Positions 13,225 to 21,503 of a stretch of DNA of 64,000 nucleotides are shown one piece after another. Positions within the stretch are counted from its first letter, which is position 1, and each line of letters begins with the position of its first letter. Source of the stretch: Saccharopolyspora gloriosae (GTDB lineage: Bacteria; Actinomycetota; Actinomycetes; Mycobacteriales; Pseudonocardiaceae); the NCBI RefSeq assembly GCF_014203325.1, contig NZ_JACHIV010000001.1, positions 2,729,501 to 2,793,500 of the forward strand, in the 5' to 3' direction. Position numbers and translations under genes: made by a program. The notes beneath the pieces are model-generated. The model searched no databases, was not told the DNA's origin, and saw only the letters and a program-made list of their open reading frames with translations.

Positions 13225-13238
13225 TAGAACAAGTTCTC
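13225..13238. promoter_or_regulatory. KstR operator (one mismatch), cyp125 side
   Basis: TAGAACAAGTTCTC matches except for the last base and is 42 nt upstream of the cyp125 GTG. Together with the box at 13083 it gives each divergent promoter its own operator. Confidence 0.78.
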
Positions 13239-13280
13239 TTTATTGATCTCGTGGCTCCGTGCGGACCGCAGGAGGTTGCC

Positions 13281-14507
13281 GTGGTCTCCCCCCACATCCC
13301 GGCCGGCTTCGACTTCACCGACCCAGACCTCTACGCCGAGCGATTGCCGATGCAGGAGTTCGCCGAACTCCGGCGCACCGCTCCGGTGTGGTGGAACCCG
13401 ACTCCGCGTGGCAAAGCCGGGTACGACGACGAGGGCTACTGGGTGGTGAGCAAGCACGCCGACGTCAAGGAGATCTCCCGTCGCAGCGAGGTGTTCTCCT
13501 CCTGGGAGAACACCGCGATCACCCGGTTCAACGAGGAGATGAACCGCGAGCAGATCGAGATGCAGCGGCTGATCCTGCTCAACATGGACCCGCCCGAGCA
13601 CACCAAGCTGCGCAGCATCGTCTCCCGCGGGTTCACGCCGCGCGCCATCAACGGCCTCAGCGCGGCGCTCAACGAACGGGCCGAACGCATCGTGTCCGCG
13701 GCCGTCGCCGGTGAGACCGGGGACTTCGTCACCGACGTGGCCTGCGAACTGCCGCTGCAGGCCATCGCGGAACTGCTGGGCATCCCGCAGGAGCACCGCA
13801 AGGACATCTTCGACTGGTCCAACCAGATGATCGCCTACGACGACCCGGAATACCAGATCGACCCGACCACGGCCGCGACCGAACTGCTCGGCTACAGCAT
13901 GAACATGGCCGAGCAGCGCCGCGGTTGCCCGATGGACGACATCGTGACGAAGCTGGTGAACGCCGACGTCGACGGGCACAAGCTCAACGACGACGAGTTC
14001 GGCTTCTTCGTGCTGCTGCTGGCCGTCGCGGGCAACGAGACCACCCGCAACGCGATCACCCACGGCATGCACGCGCTGCTGGAGCACCCCGAGCAGTGGG
14101 AGCTGTTCAAGGCCGAGCGCCCGGCCACCACCGCCGACGAGATCGTGCGGTGGGCGACGCCGGTGATGTCGTTCCAGCGCACCGCCCTCGCCGACGTCGA
14201 ACTGCGCGGCACGCCGATCAAGCAGGGCGACCGGGTGGCGATGTTCTACAGTTCGGCGAACTTCGACCCCGAAGTCTTCGACGCCCCGGAGCGCTTCGAC
14301 GTCACCCGCGATCCGAACCCGCACGTCGGCTTCGGCGGCACCGGCGCGCACTACTGCCTGGGTGCGAACCTGGCGCGGCTGGAGATCGACCTGATCTTCA
14401 AAGCGATCGCGGAGCAGATGCCCGGCATCAAGAAGGTCGCCGAACCGCGTCGGTTGCGCTCCGGCTGGCTCAACGGCATCAAGGAGTTCCAAGTCCGCTA
14501 CCGGTGA
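13281..14507 (+). CDS. cyp125: cytochrome P450 CYP125, steroid C26(27)-monooxygenase
   Basis: P450 that oxidises the terminal methyl of cholesterol or cholestenone to start side-chain degradation. GTG 13281, preceded by AGGAGG at 13270-13275, gives 408 residues (VVSPHIPAGFDFTDPDLYAE). P450 landmarks: the I-helix AVAGNETTRNA with the acid-threonine pair, ExxR-type DEIVRW, and the heme loop GFGGTGAHYCLGANLAR with ligand Cys359. Segments such as WWNPTPRGKAGYDDEGYWVVSKHADVKEIS are characteristic of CYP125. Electrons may come from the FdxD-type ferredoxin encoded near 31.5 kb (inference). Confidence 0.96.
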   Translation: MVSPHIPAGFDFTDPDLYAERLPMQEFAELRRTAPVWWNPTPRGKAGYDDEGYWVVSKHADVKEISRRSEVFSSWENTAITRFNEEMNREQIEMQRLILLNMDPPEHTKLRSIVSRGFTPRAINGLSAALNERAERIVSAAVAGETGDFVTDVACELPLQAIAELLGIPQEHRKDIFDWSNQMIAYDDPEYQIDPTTAATELLGYSMNMAEQRRGCPMDDIVTKLVNADVDGHKLNDDEFGFFVLLLAVAGNETTRNAITHGMHALLEHPEQWELFKAERPATTADEIVRWATPVMSFQRTALADVELRGTPIKQGDRVAMFYSSANFDPEVFDAPERFDVTRDPNPHVGFGGTGAHYCLGANLARLEIDLIFKAIAEQMPGIKKVAEPRRLRSGWLNGIKEFQVRYR

Positions 14508-14523
14508 GCCGTGCGGTCCAGGT

Positions 14524-14553
14524 GAGCGCTCCCTCCCTGCGGAGGGAGCGCTC
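14524..14553. terminator. bidirectional hairpin between cyp125 and ridA
   Basis: GAGCGCTCCCTCC (14524-14536), loop CTGC, and GGAGGGAGCGCTC (14541-14553) form a perfect 13-bp stem at the convergent junction, overlapping the ridA stop codon. There is no T-run, as is common in actinomycetes. Confidence 0.75.
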
Positions 14554-14962
14554 AGCCGTCGATGACGGCGGTGGCCTCGACCTCGACGAGCATGTCCGGC
14601 TCGGCGAGGGCGGCGACGCCGATGCCCGTGAACGGCGGGAGCGGGGTGGTGCCGAGCTTCGCCGCGGCGCGAGCCACTCCTTCCTCGAACAGCGGGAACT
14701 TCTCGGGCGTCCAGTCGACGAGGTACGCGGTCAGCTTCGCCACGTCGTCGAACGTCGCTCCGGCCGCCTCCAGCGCGGTGCCGATGTTGAGGTAGCACTG
14801 CTCGACCTGGGCGGTGAAATCGCCCTCGCCGACCCGGCCGCCGTCGGCGTCGCGGGCGACCTGGCCGGCGATGAAGACCAGCTTCGATCCGGTGGCGACC
14901 GAGACCTGCCGGTAGAGGTCGACCGTCGGCAACCCGTCCGGGTTCACCAGGTTGATGGTCAT
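14552..14962 (-). CDS. RidA/YjgF family protein
   Basis: A 136-residue RidA (Rid/YjgF/UK114) protein; the family hydrolyses reactive enamine/imine intermediates or has adapted roles in catabolism. Segments: SKLVFIAGQVARDADG, QVEQCYLNIGTALEAAGATFDDVAKLTAYLVD, and the end AEPDMLVEVEATAVI. ATG 14962 has GAGGAGG upstream, so the longer in-frame N-terminal extension is not used. It is divergent from an HxlR-type regulator 133 bp away, which is its most likely regulator. Confidence 0.88.
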   Translation of the reverse strand: MTINLVNPDGLPTVDLYRQVSVATGSKLVFIAGQVARDADGGRVGEGDFTAQVEQCYLNIGTALEAAGATFDDVAKLTAYLVDWTPEKFPLFEEGVARAAAKLGTTPLPPFTGIGVAALAEPDMLVEVEATAVIDG

Positions 14963-15095
14963 GTTGCGCGCCTCCTCGTGCTGAGCCCGCGGGCTCGTCC
15001 GGACCGCGCGGTCCGGTCTCTTGTGGTTACTCGGGAACCATAGGAGAGTGTGCGATGACGAGGAAGAACGCACTTTCCAGTGACCGAGGAACCAG

Positions 15096-15476
15096 ATGGT
15101 GACCAAGCAGCTCAAAGGCACGCCCGAGGACGCGGACCTGACGCGCGCCGACTCGCTGGCGCGGGAGATCTTCTCCGACATCGCGAACAAGTGGGCGCTG
15201 CTGATCATCGACGCGCTGGGGGAGCGGACCCTGCGCTTCACCGGACTGCGCGCGGAGGTCGAGGGCATCAGCCACAAGATGCTCACCCAGAACCTGCGCA
15301 TGCTGGAGCGCAACGGTCTCGTGGAGCGGACCGTGCACCCGACCGTGCCGCCGCGCGTGGAGTACGCCCTCACCGAGCCGGGCCGCGACCTGCGCAAGAC
15401 GGTCCACTGGATGTGCGACTGGACGCACCAGCACTTCCACCACATCGAAGGAGCCCGCCGCCGCTTCGACGGGTGA
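15096..15476 (+). CDS. HxlR family winged-helix transcriptional regulator
   Basis: A 126-residue HxlR/MarR-like regulator. It has the family's DIANKWALLIIDALGERTLRFTGLR helix-turn-helix start, then ISHKMLTQNLRMLERNGLVERTVHPTVPPRVEYALTEPG (recognition helix and wing). It is divergent from ridA and probably controls that promoter; the effector is unknown, and no conserved N-terminal cysteine redox switch is seen. Element copy 3 starts 8 nt after the stop. Confidence 0.88.
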   Translation: MVTKQLKGTPEDADLTRADSLAREIFSDIANKWALLIIDALGERTLRFTGLRAEVEGISHKMLTQNLRMLERNGLVERTVHPTVPPRVEYALTEPGRDLRKTVHWMCDWTHQHFHHIEGARRRFDG

Positions 15477-15484
15477 GCGGTCCT

Positions 15485-15678
15485 TTCGGAATGACCTGCG
15501 TAGTGGGTCGCTCGGCGGAACCTCAGCGGCTTCCTCGCTGCGGGATCGATTTCTCATGTAGCAGCCCTACACAGCGAAATCGCTGTCCTCGCGAGGACGG
15601 CTTTTTCCCTCGTGGCGGAGCCACTCGGGAAAAAGATCCCGCAGCGAGGAAACCGCTGAGGTTCCGCCACCCGGCCAT
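15485..15678. repeat. dispersed nested-hairpin element, copy 3 (two head-to-head half copies)
   Basis: A composite: the left end on the plus strand (TTTCGGAATGACCTGCGTAG... through CTCAGCGGCTTCCTCG, 15522-15537) with a variant core (CGATTTC...GAAATCG enclosing TGTAG...CTACA). It then runs straight into the left half of a second copy on the opposite strand, whose arm is CGAGGAAACCGCTGAG (15645-15660). The two outer arms pair with a single mismatch, so the whole forms one giant palindrome between the convergent HxlR and SnoaL genes. Confidence 0.85.
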
Positions 15679-15702
15679 CTGCGGCTCAGGACCGAAGAGA
15701 AG

Positions 15703-16143
15703 TCAGGGTTTGTGCAGTGTCGTCATGGCTCGGTCGAATTCCCAGAAGGCTCGCATGGACACGAGCCTGCCCTGGTCGTCGACCCGGTAGACGAACACGC
15801 CTTCGGCGTCCATGACGGAGCCGTCGGGCAGGTGGGTGCGGATGAAGCCGGTGTTGGCCACCTCGTCTCCGGCGGCGAACGAGTCGAGGACGTGGAAAAC
15901 GAGGCGTTCCGCGGTGGAGATCACCGAGTCCCAGAACGCCTCGATCCCCTCCCTGCCGTGGTGCCCGAGCCCGGTGGGGTCCAGCGGGGATTCGCCCACC
16001 GGGTCCTGGATCACGGCGTCCGGGGCGAACAGCGCGAGCCATTCCTGCTTGGCCCCGCGCACCACGGCGTCCATCGAGGCGCGCGCCGCCCGGCGGGCCG
16101 GGTGCTCGGCGGTGGTGGCTTTCCAGACGACGTCGGCGTGCAT
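15703..16143 (-). CDS. SnoaL-like / NTF2-fold protein
   Basis: A 146-residue protein of the SnoaL/ketosteroid-isomerase-like NTF2 superfamily (AKQEWLALFAPDAVIQDPVGESPLDPTG, then FWDSVIS, then a C-terminal beta sheet ending FWEFDRAMTTL). The fold binds small hydrophobic ligands or acts as an isomerase/cyclase; no specific activity can be assigned. It is the last gene of the DUF35-ltp4-ltp3-F420 operon (34 nt after the previous gene), suggesting a role in sterol side-chain metabolism. An NTF2-like gene also accompanies this cluster in mycobacteria. Confidence 0.8.
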   Translation of the reverse strand: MHADVVWKATTAEHPARRAARASMDAVVRGAKQEWLALFAPDAVIQDPVGESPLDPTGLGHHGREGIEAFWDSVISTAERLVFHVLDSFAAGDEVANTGFIRTHLPDGSVMDAEGVFVYRVDDQGRLVSMRAFWEFDRAMTTLHKP

Positions 16144-16177
16144 GGGGCACCTCTCGGGTCCGTGGCGGGGCGGCGGC

Positions 16178-17047
16178 TCAGAACTTGCGGATGACGTCGT
16201 CGGCGAAGCGCGCGAGGGAGTCCTTCTTGATCTCGACGTCGGCGTCGAAGCCGTGGCCCTCCAGGACCCACGGCACCACGATCGCGTCGGTCACCCCGGC
16301 CTCGGCCTGCTCGCGGTAGCCGTCCAGGCCGAACTTGTCGATGCACACCGCCTGGATCTCGAACGGTTCGCCGGCGCGGCCGTGCTCGGCGCGCAGCTCG
16401 GCGAGGCGGTCGATGGTGCCGCGCAGCTCGCTGAGCCGCATCATCGCCGAGGACCAGCCGTCCCCGCGCAGCGCGGCCCGGCGCAGCGCCCGCTCGGTGT
16501 GCCCGCCGATGTAGATCGGCACCTTGCCGCCGGGCGCGGGGGAGACGCGGAGGCGGTCGAAGTCGAAGAACTCGCCGTGGTGCTCGACCATGCCGCCGCC
16601 GAGGATCAGCCGCAGCACCTCGATCGCCTCGTCCACCCGCGGACCGCGCCGTTCGAACGGCGCGCCGCACCACTCGAACTCCTCCGGCGTCCAGCCGATG
16701 CCGATGCCGAGCCCGAATCGGTCACCGGTGAGCGCGGCCACCGAGGCGACCTGCCGGGACAGCAGCACCGGGTTTCGCGGGCCGAGCTTGAGCACGGAGG
16801 TGTAGAACCGGATCCGCTCGGTCACCGCGCCCATCGCCGCCGCCGCGACCAGTGGATCGGTCCACGGGGTCTCCTCGGTCCACATCCGCTTGCCGTCCGG
16901 CGTGTACGGGTAGTCGGCGGCGACGTCCTCGGAGTAGAACAGGGAATCCGGCAGCGCGATGGCGGAGAAGCCGAGCTCCTCGGCCGTCCGCGCGAGCTCG
17001 GTGAGCTGGTCCAGCGGGCACATGGCCACCGACAACGTGAACTTCAT
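16178..17047 (-). CDS. F420-dependent LLM-class oxidoreductase
   Basis: A 289-residue luciferase-like monooxygenase-superfamily protein of the F420-using type. It shows AEELGFSAIALPDSLFYSEDV, RIRFYTSVLKLGPRNPVLLSRQVASVAALTGDRFGLGIGIGW, and PIYIGGHTERALRRAALRGDGW. The substrate is unknown. The start ATG overlaps the stop of ltp3 (TGATG), so it is coupled to the aldolase-like genes. It is distinct from the Rv3520c-like paralogue encoded at 20387 on the other strand. Confidence 0.86.
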   Translation of the reverse strand: MKFTLSVAMCPLDQLTELARTAEELGFSAIALPDSLFYSEDVAADYPYTPDGKRMWTEETPWTDPLVAAAAMGAVTERIRFYTSVLKLGPRNPVLLSRQVASVAALTGDRFGLGIGIGWTPEEFEWCGAPFERRGPRVDEAIEVLRLILGGGMVEHHGEFFDFDRLRVSPAPGGKVPIYIGGHTERALRRAALRGDGWSSAMMRLSELRGTIDRLAELRAEHGRAGEPFEIQAVCIDKFGLDGYREQAEAGVTDAIVVPWVLEGHGFDADVEIKKDSLARFADDVIRKF

Positions 17048-18216
17048 CAGCGCACCCCCGGCCTATCGGAACCCACGACCCACATCGAGAAGTACTGCGA
17101 ACCGCCGCCGTAGGCGTGCCCGAGCGCGGTGCGCGCGCCGTCGACCTGGTGGTCCCCCGCGCGTTTCATCACTTGCATCGCCGCCTCCGCGAAGCGCAAC
17201 ATGCCGGAGGCGCCGATCGGGTTCGACGACAGCACTCCTCCGGACGGGTTGATCGGCAGCCGCCCGCCGATGGCGGTCTCGCCCGCCTCGGTCAGCCGCC
17301 AGCCGGAACCTTCTTCGGCGAACCCCAGGTTCTCCAGCCACATCGGCTCGAACCAGGAGAACGGCACGTAGATCTCCGCGACGTCGATCTCGGCCAGCGG
17401 ATCGGTGATCCCGGCCTGCTTCCACAGCGCCGCCGCCGCGTCCCGGCCGGCCTGCGGGTTCACCTGGTCCCGCCCGGCGAACGTGGTGGGTTCGGTGCGC
17501 ATCGCGGTCGCGTGGATCCACGCCACCGGTCCCGCCGCGGCCGCGGCGGCGGTCTCGTCGCCGAGCACGATGGCGCAGGCGCCGTCCGACGACGGGCACG
17601 TCTCGTCGTAGCGGATCGGATCCCACAGCACCTGCGAGGCGAGCACCGACTCCACCGTCAAGTCGGACTGGCGCACGTGCGCCCACGGGTTCTTGCTGCC
17701 GTTGAGCCGGTCCTTCACCGCGACCATCGCCCCGATGTGCTCGGGGGCGCCGGAGCGCCGGATGTAGGAGCGCACGTGCGGGGCGAAGTAGCCGCCCGCG
17801 CCGGCGCCCACCGGCATGCTGAACGGCGGCATGATCGACAGCGCCCACATCGCGTTCGACTCGGACTGCTTCTCGAACGAGACCGCGAGCACCCGCCGGT
17901 GCACGCCCCCTTGCACCAGGCTCGCGGCCACGTTCGCGGTGGACCCGCCCACGGAGCCCGCGGTGTGCACCCGGAGCATGGGTTTCCCGTTGGCGCCCAA
18001 CGCGTCGGCGAGCATCAGCTCCGGCATCATGACGCCCTCGAACAGGTCGGGGGCCTTGCCGACGACGACGGCGTCCACGTCCGCCCAGCCCACCCCGGCG
18101 TCGGCCATCGCCCGGTCGACCGCTTCGCGGCACAACCCGGCCATCGACACGTCGGTGCGGCGGCTGGCGTGCCGGGTCTGACCGGTTCCGAGCACCGCGG
18201 CGATCTGCTTGCCCAT
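17047..18216 (-). CDS. ltp3: Ltp3-like thiolase-fold protein (probable side-chain aldol-lyase subunit)
   Basis: A 389-residue SCP2-type thiolase-superfamily protein resembling Rv3523/Ltp3. ATG 18216 overlaps the ltp4 stop; a longer upstream extension is not supported. Where thiolases carry the nucleophilic Cys, this protein reads RVHTAGSVGGSTAN, with no cysteine, so it is unlikely to be a thiolase. This matches the aldol-lyase role proposed for Ltp3/Ltp4 in removing C24-branched side chains of phytosterols in Rhodococcus. Other segments: DETCPSSDGACAIVLGD, EIYVPFSWFEPMWLENLGF, NPSGGVLSSNPIGASGM and GHAYGGGSQYFSMWVV. Confidence 0.85.
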   Translation of the reverse strand: MGKQIAAVLGTGQTRHASRRTDVSMAGLCREAVDRAMADAGVGWADVDAVVVGKAPDLFEGVMMPELMLADALGANGKPMLRVHTAGSVGGSTANVAASLVQGGVHRRVLAVSFEKQSESNAMWALSIMPPFSMPVGAGAGGYFAPHVRSYIRRSGAPEHIGAMVAVKDRLNGSKNPWAHVRQSDLTVESVLASQVLWDPIRYDETCPSSDGACAIVLGDETAAAAAAGPVAWIHATAMRTEPTTFAGRDQVNPQAGRDAAAALWKQAGITDPLAEIDVAEIYVPFSWFEPMWLENLGFAEEGSGWRLTEAGETAIGGRLPINPSGGVLSSNPIGASGMLRFAEAAMQVMKRAGDHQVDGARTALGHAYGGGSQYFSMWVVGSDRPGVR

Positions 18217-19271
18217 CAGCCCTCCATCACGCACACGAGATTCTGCTGCAGCGCCGGGCCGCTGGTGGCGTGCGCGAGCACCTTGCCCGCCTCGCCCGAC
18301 CAGACCCGACCGGCCGCCTCGCCGATCCGGGACAACCCGGCGGCGAACATCGGATTTCCGCACAGCGCGCCACCGGAGGGGCTGATCCGCACCGAGTCGT
18401 CCAGCCCGATCGCCGCGCGCAGCAGCAGTTCCTGGTGGCTGAACGGGGCGTGCAGCTCGGCGACTTCGACGCCCGCCGCGCCCGCGGCCCCGGCCGCGTC
18501 CGAAGTGGACGGTGACGCGGTGAGATCGCGTCCGCCGAGCTGCGCCGACTCGATGCGGTGCTCCAGGCCGGTGATCCACGCCGGTCGGTCGCGCAGCTCG
18601 CGCGCTCGGTCCGCGCTCGCCAGCAGCACCGCGGAGGCGCCGTCGGTGATGGGAGCGCAGTCGTGCGCCCGCAGCGGATCCGCCACGTACGGCTGCTCCA
18701 GCAGATCGGCGACCCGCTCCTCACCGGACACCTGGGCGTTCGGGTTCTGCCGCGCGTCGGCCCGGGACCGGGCCGCGACCTGCGCCATCTGCTCCTCGCC
18801 GAACAGTCCGGATTCCAATCCCAGCCGGGCCTGCAACCCGGCCACGGCGATCGAATCCGGCCAAAGCGGGGCGACGAAGTACGGATCCAGCTGCATCGCC
18901 AGCGTCCGGCGCAGTTCGCCCGCCGAGGACTTGCCGAATCCGTACACCAGTGCCGTGTCCACCTCGCCGGTGCGGATCTTCACCCACGCCTCGTAGAGCG
19001 CCCACGCCGCGTCCATCTCCACGTGCGACTCGTTGATCGGCGGGAACGCGCCGATCGCGTCGATCGCCGCGATGAACGAGAACGCGCGCCCCGCCAGGTA
19101 ATCCGACGAGCCGGAGCACCAGAACCCGATGTCCTTTTTGGACAACCCGGTGCCGTCGAGCAGTTCGTCGAAGACCGGCACCAGCATCTCGACGCCGTTC
19201 GTGGTGCCGTGGGTGGCGCGGACGTTCGGCGCCTGGGCGAACCCGACGACGGCGACATCGCTCTCGGTCAT
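18216..19271 (-). CDS. ltp4: Ltp4-like thiolase-fold protein (partner of Ltp3)
   Basis: A 351-residue thiolase-superfamily protein matching the Rv3522/Ltp4 type. The nucleophile region reads INESHVEMDAAWALYEAW, again without a thiolase cysteine. Later segments are APITDGASAVLLASADRAR, ELHAPFSHQELLL, and SPSGGALCGNPMFAAGLSRIGEAA. The linker TSDAAGAAGAAG is low-complexity. It overlaps ltp3 by one base and follows the DUF35 gene by 46 nt. The DUF35 protein may be the third subunit, as in Ltp2-ChsH2 complexes (family knowledge; inference here). Confidence 0.84.
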   Translation of the reverse strand: MTESDVAVVGFAQAPNVRATHGTTNGVEMLVPVFDELLDGTGLSKKDIGFWCSGSSDYLAGRAFSFIAAIDAIGAFPPINESHVEMDAAWALYEAWVKIRTGEVDTALVYGFGKSSAGELRRTLAMQLDPYFVAPLWPDSIAVAGLQARLGLESGLFGEEQMAQVAARSRADARQNPNAQVSGEERVADLLEQPYVADPLRAHDCAPITDGASAVLLASADRARELRDRPAWITGLEHRIESAQLGGRDLTASPSTSDAAGAAGAAGVEVAELHAPFSHQELLLRAAIGLDDSVRISPSGGALCGNPMFAAGLSRIGEAAGRVWSGEAGKVLAHATSGPALQQNLVCVMEG

Positions 19272-19317
19272 TCTCGCGCTCCCTCACGATGTTCGGATCT
19301 CCAGCGGGCCCGCGCGC

Positions 19318-20286
19318 TCACAGGTGGTGCGCGTACGACTCGTACGGCGCGTCGGGCTCGCCCGTCGGGGTGAAGTGGTCGATGTTCTGCAGCGTCGAGT
19401 CCCATTCCGCGCGCGGCTTCCACTCGGCGCGCACCCGCATGCCCATCCGGACGTCCTCGGCGGCGCAGCCGAGCACCAGGTGCAGGAACGCGATGTCGGC
19501 GCCGTCGAGCAGCACGTAGGCCGCGACGTAGGGCGGCTTGATGCGCTGGCCGAGGAACGGGACGTTGACGATGCAGAAGGTCGTGACGATCCCGGTGTCC
19601 GGGAGCTCGACCTCTTCTTCGGTGGGCACGCCGTCGGTGGGGCAGGCGCCGCGCGGCGGGATGTAGACCTTGGCGCAGGCCGGGCAGCGCTGGCCCAGCA
19701 ACCTGCCCTCTGCGAGTCCGCGCAGGTAGCGGCTCTCCTCAGGCGAGGCGGAGTGCTGGTAGTGCAGGTGGATCGGCGTGGTCAGGGTGGTGACCTGCTC
19801 GTCCGCGTCCGGCGGTGCGGGCGGCTGCGGCGGAGCGTCGCCGTCGACCGGGTCGAAGCAGGCGATGTCGCGGATGCCGCCGGTCGGCTCCGCCGCCCAC
19901 CTGGCGCGCACGCGCATCCCGGTGCGCATCCCGTCCGACGTTCCGGCGTCGACGGCGTGCAGCAGCGGAGTGTCGGCGCCGTCCAGCCGGATCAGCGCCC
20001 AGCCGAACGCGTGCTCCAGCGGCTGGCCTTCCAGGGGCTGCGGGGCCCACGACCAGCTCAGCACCGTGCCCTCGGAGCCGACGTCGACCAGCTCGTCGAG
20101 GGGTTCGAAGGTGTTCGGGTCGTACTCGACGGCGGGGACGTGCACTCGGCCGTCCGAGCCGCGCACTCCGGTGATCCGCCGCTGCCGGAGCGCGGTGGCG
20201 AAGCGGCCGAGCACTGATCCCAGGGAACGGGTGTAGTCGAAACCGACTTCCAGCGGTGCGCTGAGCGGTTCGGAGGTCTCAGTCAC
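19318..20286 (-). CDS. DUF35/OB-fold protein, two tandem domains (Rv3521 type)
   Basis: A 322-residue protein made of two DUF35 units: each has a nucleic-acid-like OB fold (about 70-145 and 225-305). Only the second has the zinc-ribbon cysteines (RCPACAKVYIP, Cys201 and Cys204, and GACPTDG, Cys215, with Asp in place of the fourth Cys). In the first the ribbon cysteines are absent. DUF35 proteins partner Ltp-type thiolase-fold enzymes and help bind acyl-CoA. GTG 20286 is chosen because no Shine-Dalgarno exists and the KstR box ends only 9 nt upstream, suggesting a leaderless message. It heads the operon with ltp4, ltp3, the F420 enzyme and SnoaL. Confidence 0.85.
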   Translation of the reverse strand: MTETSEPLSAPLEVGFDYTRSLGSVLGRFATALRQRRITGVRGSDGRVHVPAVEYDPNTFEPLDELVDVGSEGTVLSWSWAPQPLEGQPLEHAFGWALIRLDGADTPLLHAVDAGTSDGMRTGMRVRARWAAEPTGGIRDIACFDPVDGDAPPQPPAPPDADEQVTTLTTPIHLHYQHSASPEESRYLRGLAEGRLLGQRCPACAKVYIPPRGACPTDGVPTEEEVELPDTGIVTTFCIVNVPFLGQRIKPPYVAAYVLLDGADIAFLHLVLGCAAEDVRMGMRVRAEWKPRAEWDSTLQNIDHFTPTGEPDAPYESYAHHL

Positions 20287-20295
20287 GCCGATAAG

Positions 20296-20309
20296 TGAAA
20301 CATGTTCTC
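20296..20309. promoter_or_regulatory. KstR operator (one mismatch) between divergent DUF35 and Rv3520c-like genes
   Basis: TGAAACATGTTCTC deviates from the motif only at the last base. It abuts the DUF35 start (9 nt) and lies 77 nt from the oxidoreductase start at 20387. Confidence 0.8.
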
Positions 20310-20386
20310 GCCAAGGCGGCAATGTTCGGCGCAGGATGGGAGACCCCGCGGCCACCGGGCCGCGACCGGATGCGAGGAGGTTCGTC

Positions 20387-21451
20387 GTGCGGATCGGTCT
20401 GCAACTCGGGTACTGGGGCGCGGCGCCCCCGGACGGCGCCGGAAAGCTCGTCGTCGAAGCCGAAAGAGCGGGGTTCGACGGGGTTTTCGCCGCTGAGTCC
20501 TGGGGTTCCGACGCGTTCACCCCGCTGGCCTGGTGGGGCGCGAGCACCAGCCGGGTGCGGCTGGGCACCTCGGTGGCGCAGCTGTCCGCGCGCTCGCCCG
20601 CCTCCTGCGCGATGCACGCGTTGACGCTCGACCACCTCTCCGGCGGCCGGTGCGTGCTCGGGCTCGGCGTCTCCGGGCCGCAGGTGGTGGAGGGCTGGTA
20701 CGGGGCGCCGTTCGGAAAACCGTTGGCGCGCACCAGGGAATACGTCTCGATCGTGCGCCAGGTGCTCGCCCGCGAGCAGCCCGTGCGCAACGACGGCCCG
20801 CACTACCCGCTGCCCGCGACGGGCCCGGGGACGCTCGGGCTCGGCAAGCCGCTGCGCCCGATCACCCACCCGCTGCGCGCGGACCTGCCGATCTGGCTCG
20901 GCGCCGAAGGGCCGCGCAACGTCGCGCAGACCGCGGAGATCGCCGACGGCTGGATCGCGGTGTACTTCTCGCCGCGCGTCGCGCCGCTCTACGAGCAGTG
21001 GCTCGACGACGGTTTCGCCCGCCCCGGTGCTCGCCGCGACCGCGCGGAGTTCGAGGTCGCCGCCACCTGCCCGGTCGTGGTCACCGACGACCCGGTGGCG
21101 GAGAAGGCCAAGGTCAAGCCGTCGCTCGCGCTCTACATCGGCGGGATGGGGGCGGCCAAGATGAACTTCCACGCGGACCTGTTCCGGCGGATGGGCTATC
21201 CCGAGGCGGTCGAGGAGATCACCGCGCACTTCCTCGCCGGCCGGCGCGAGCGGGCCGTCGCGGCGGTGCCGGACGAGCTGGTCGACGACGTGTCCATCAT
21301 CGGTGATCGCGAGCAGGTGCGGGCAGGGGTGCGGGCCTGGCGCGAGGCCGGAGTGGACACCCTGCTCGTCGGTTGCCGGGACGTCGCGCAACTGCGAGCC
21401 GTGGCGGACGCCGTGCTCGGCGCGCAGGACGACGCCTTGCCGTCCGGATGA
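20387..21451 (+). CDS. F420-dependent LLM-class oxidoreductase (Rv3520c type)
   Basis: A 354-residue LLM-class protein strongly resembling Rv3520c of the mycobacterial KstR regulon: MRIGLQLGYWGAAPPDGAGKLV, AESWGSDAFTPLAWWGAST, RVRLGTSVAQLSARSPA, and LSGGRCVLGLGVSGPQVVEGWYG. GTG 20387 is set by GAGGAGG just upstream. The reaction is unknown; an F420-linked redox step in side-chain breakdown is inferred from conserved co-location with ltp3/ltp4. Its TGA stop is embedded in the next KstR box. Confidence 0.88.
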   Translation: MRIGLQLGYWGAAPPDGAGKLVVEAERAGFDGVFAAESWGSDAFTPLAWWGASTSRVRLGTSVAQLSARSPASCAMHALTLDHLSGGRCVLGLGVSGPQVVEGWYGAPFGKPLARTREYVSIVRQVLAREQPVRNDGPHYPLPATGPGTLGLGKPLRPITHPLRADLPIWLGAEGPRNVAQTAEIADGWIAVYFSPRVAPLYEQWLDDGFARPGARRDRAEFEVAATCPVVVTDDPVAEKAKVKPSLALYIGGMGAAKMNFHADLFRRMGYPEAVEEITAHFLAGRRERAVAAVPDELVDDVSIIGDREQVRAGVRAWREAGVDTLLVGCRDVAQLRAVADAVLGAQDDALPSG

Positions 21452-21462
21452 AACACGTTCTA
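21449..21462. promoter_or_regulatory. KstR operator (perfect match)
   Basis: TGAAACACGTTCTA is a full match. Its first three bases are the stop codon of the preceding gene, and it lies 41 nt before the acyl-CoA ligase start. Confidence 0.85.
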
Positions 21463-21503
21463 GCTTGGAGGGCACTACCAGCACCTGGGAACAGGAGTGC
21501 GCC

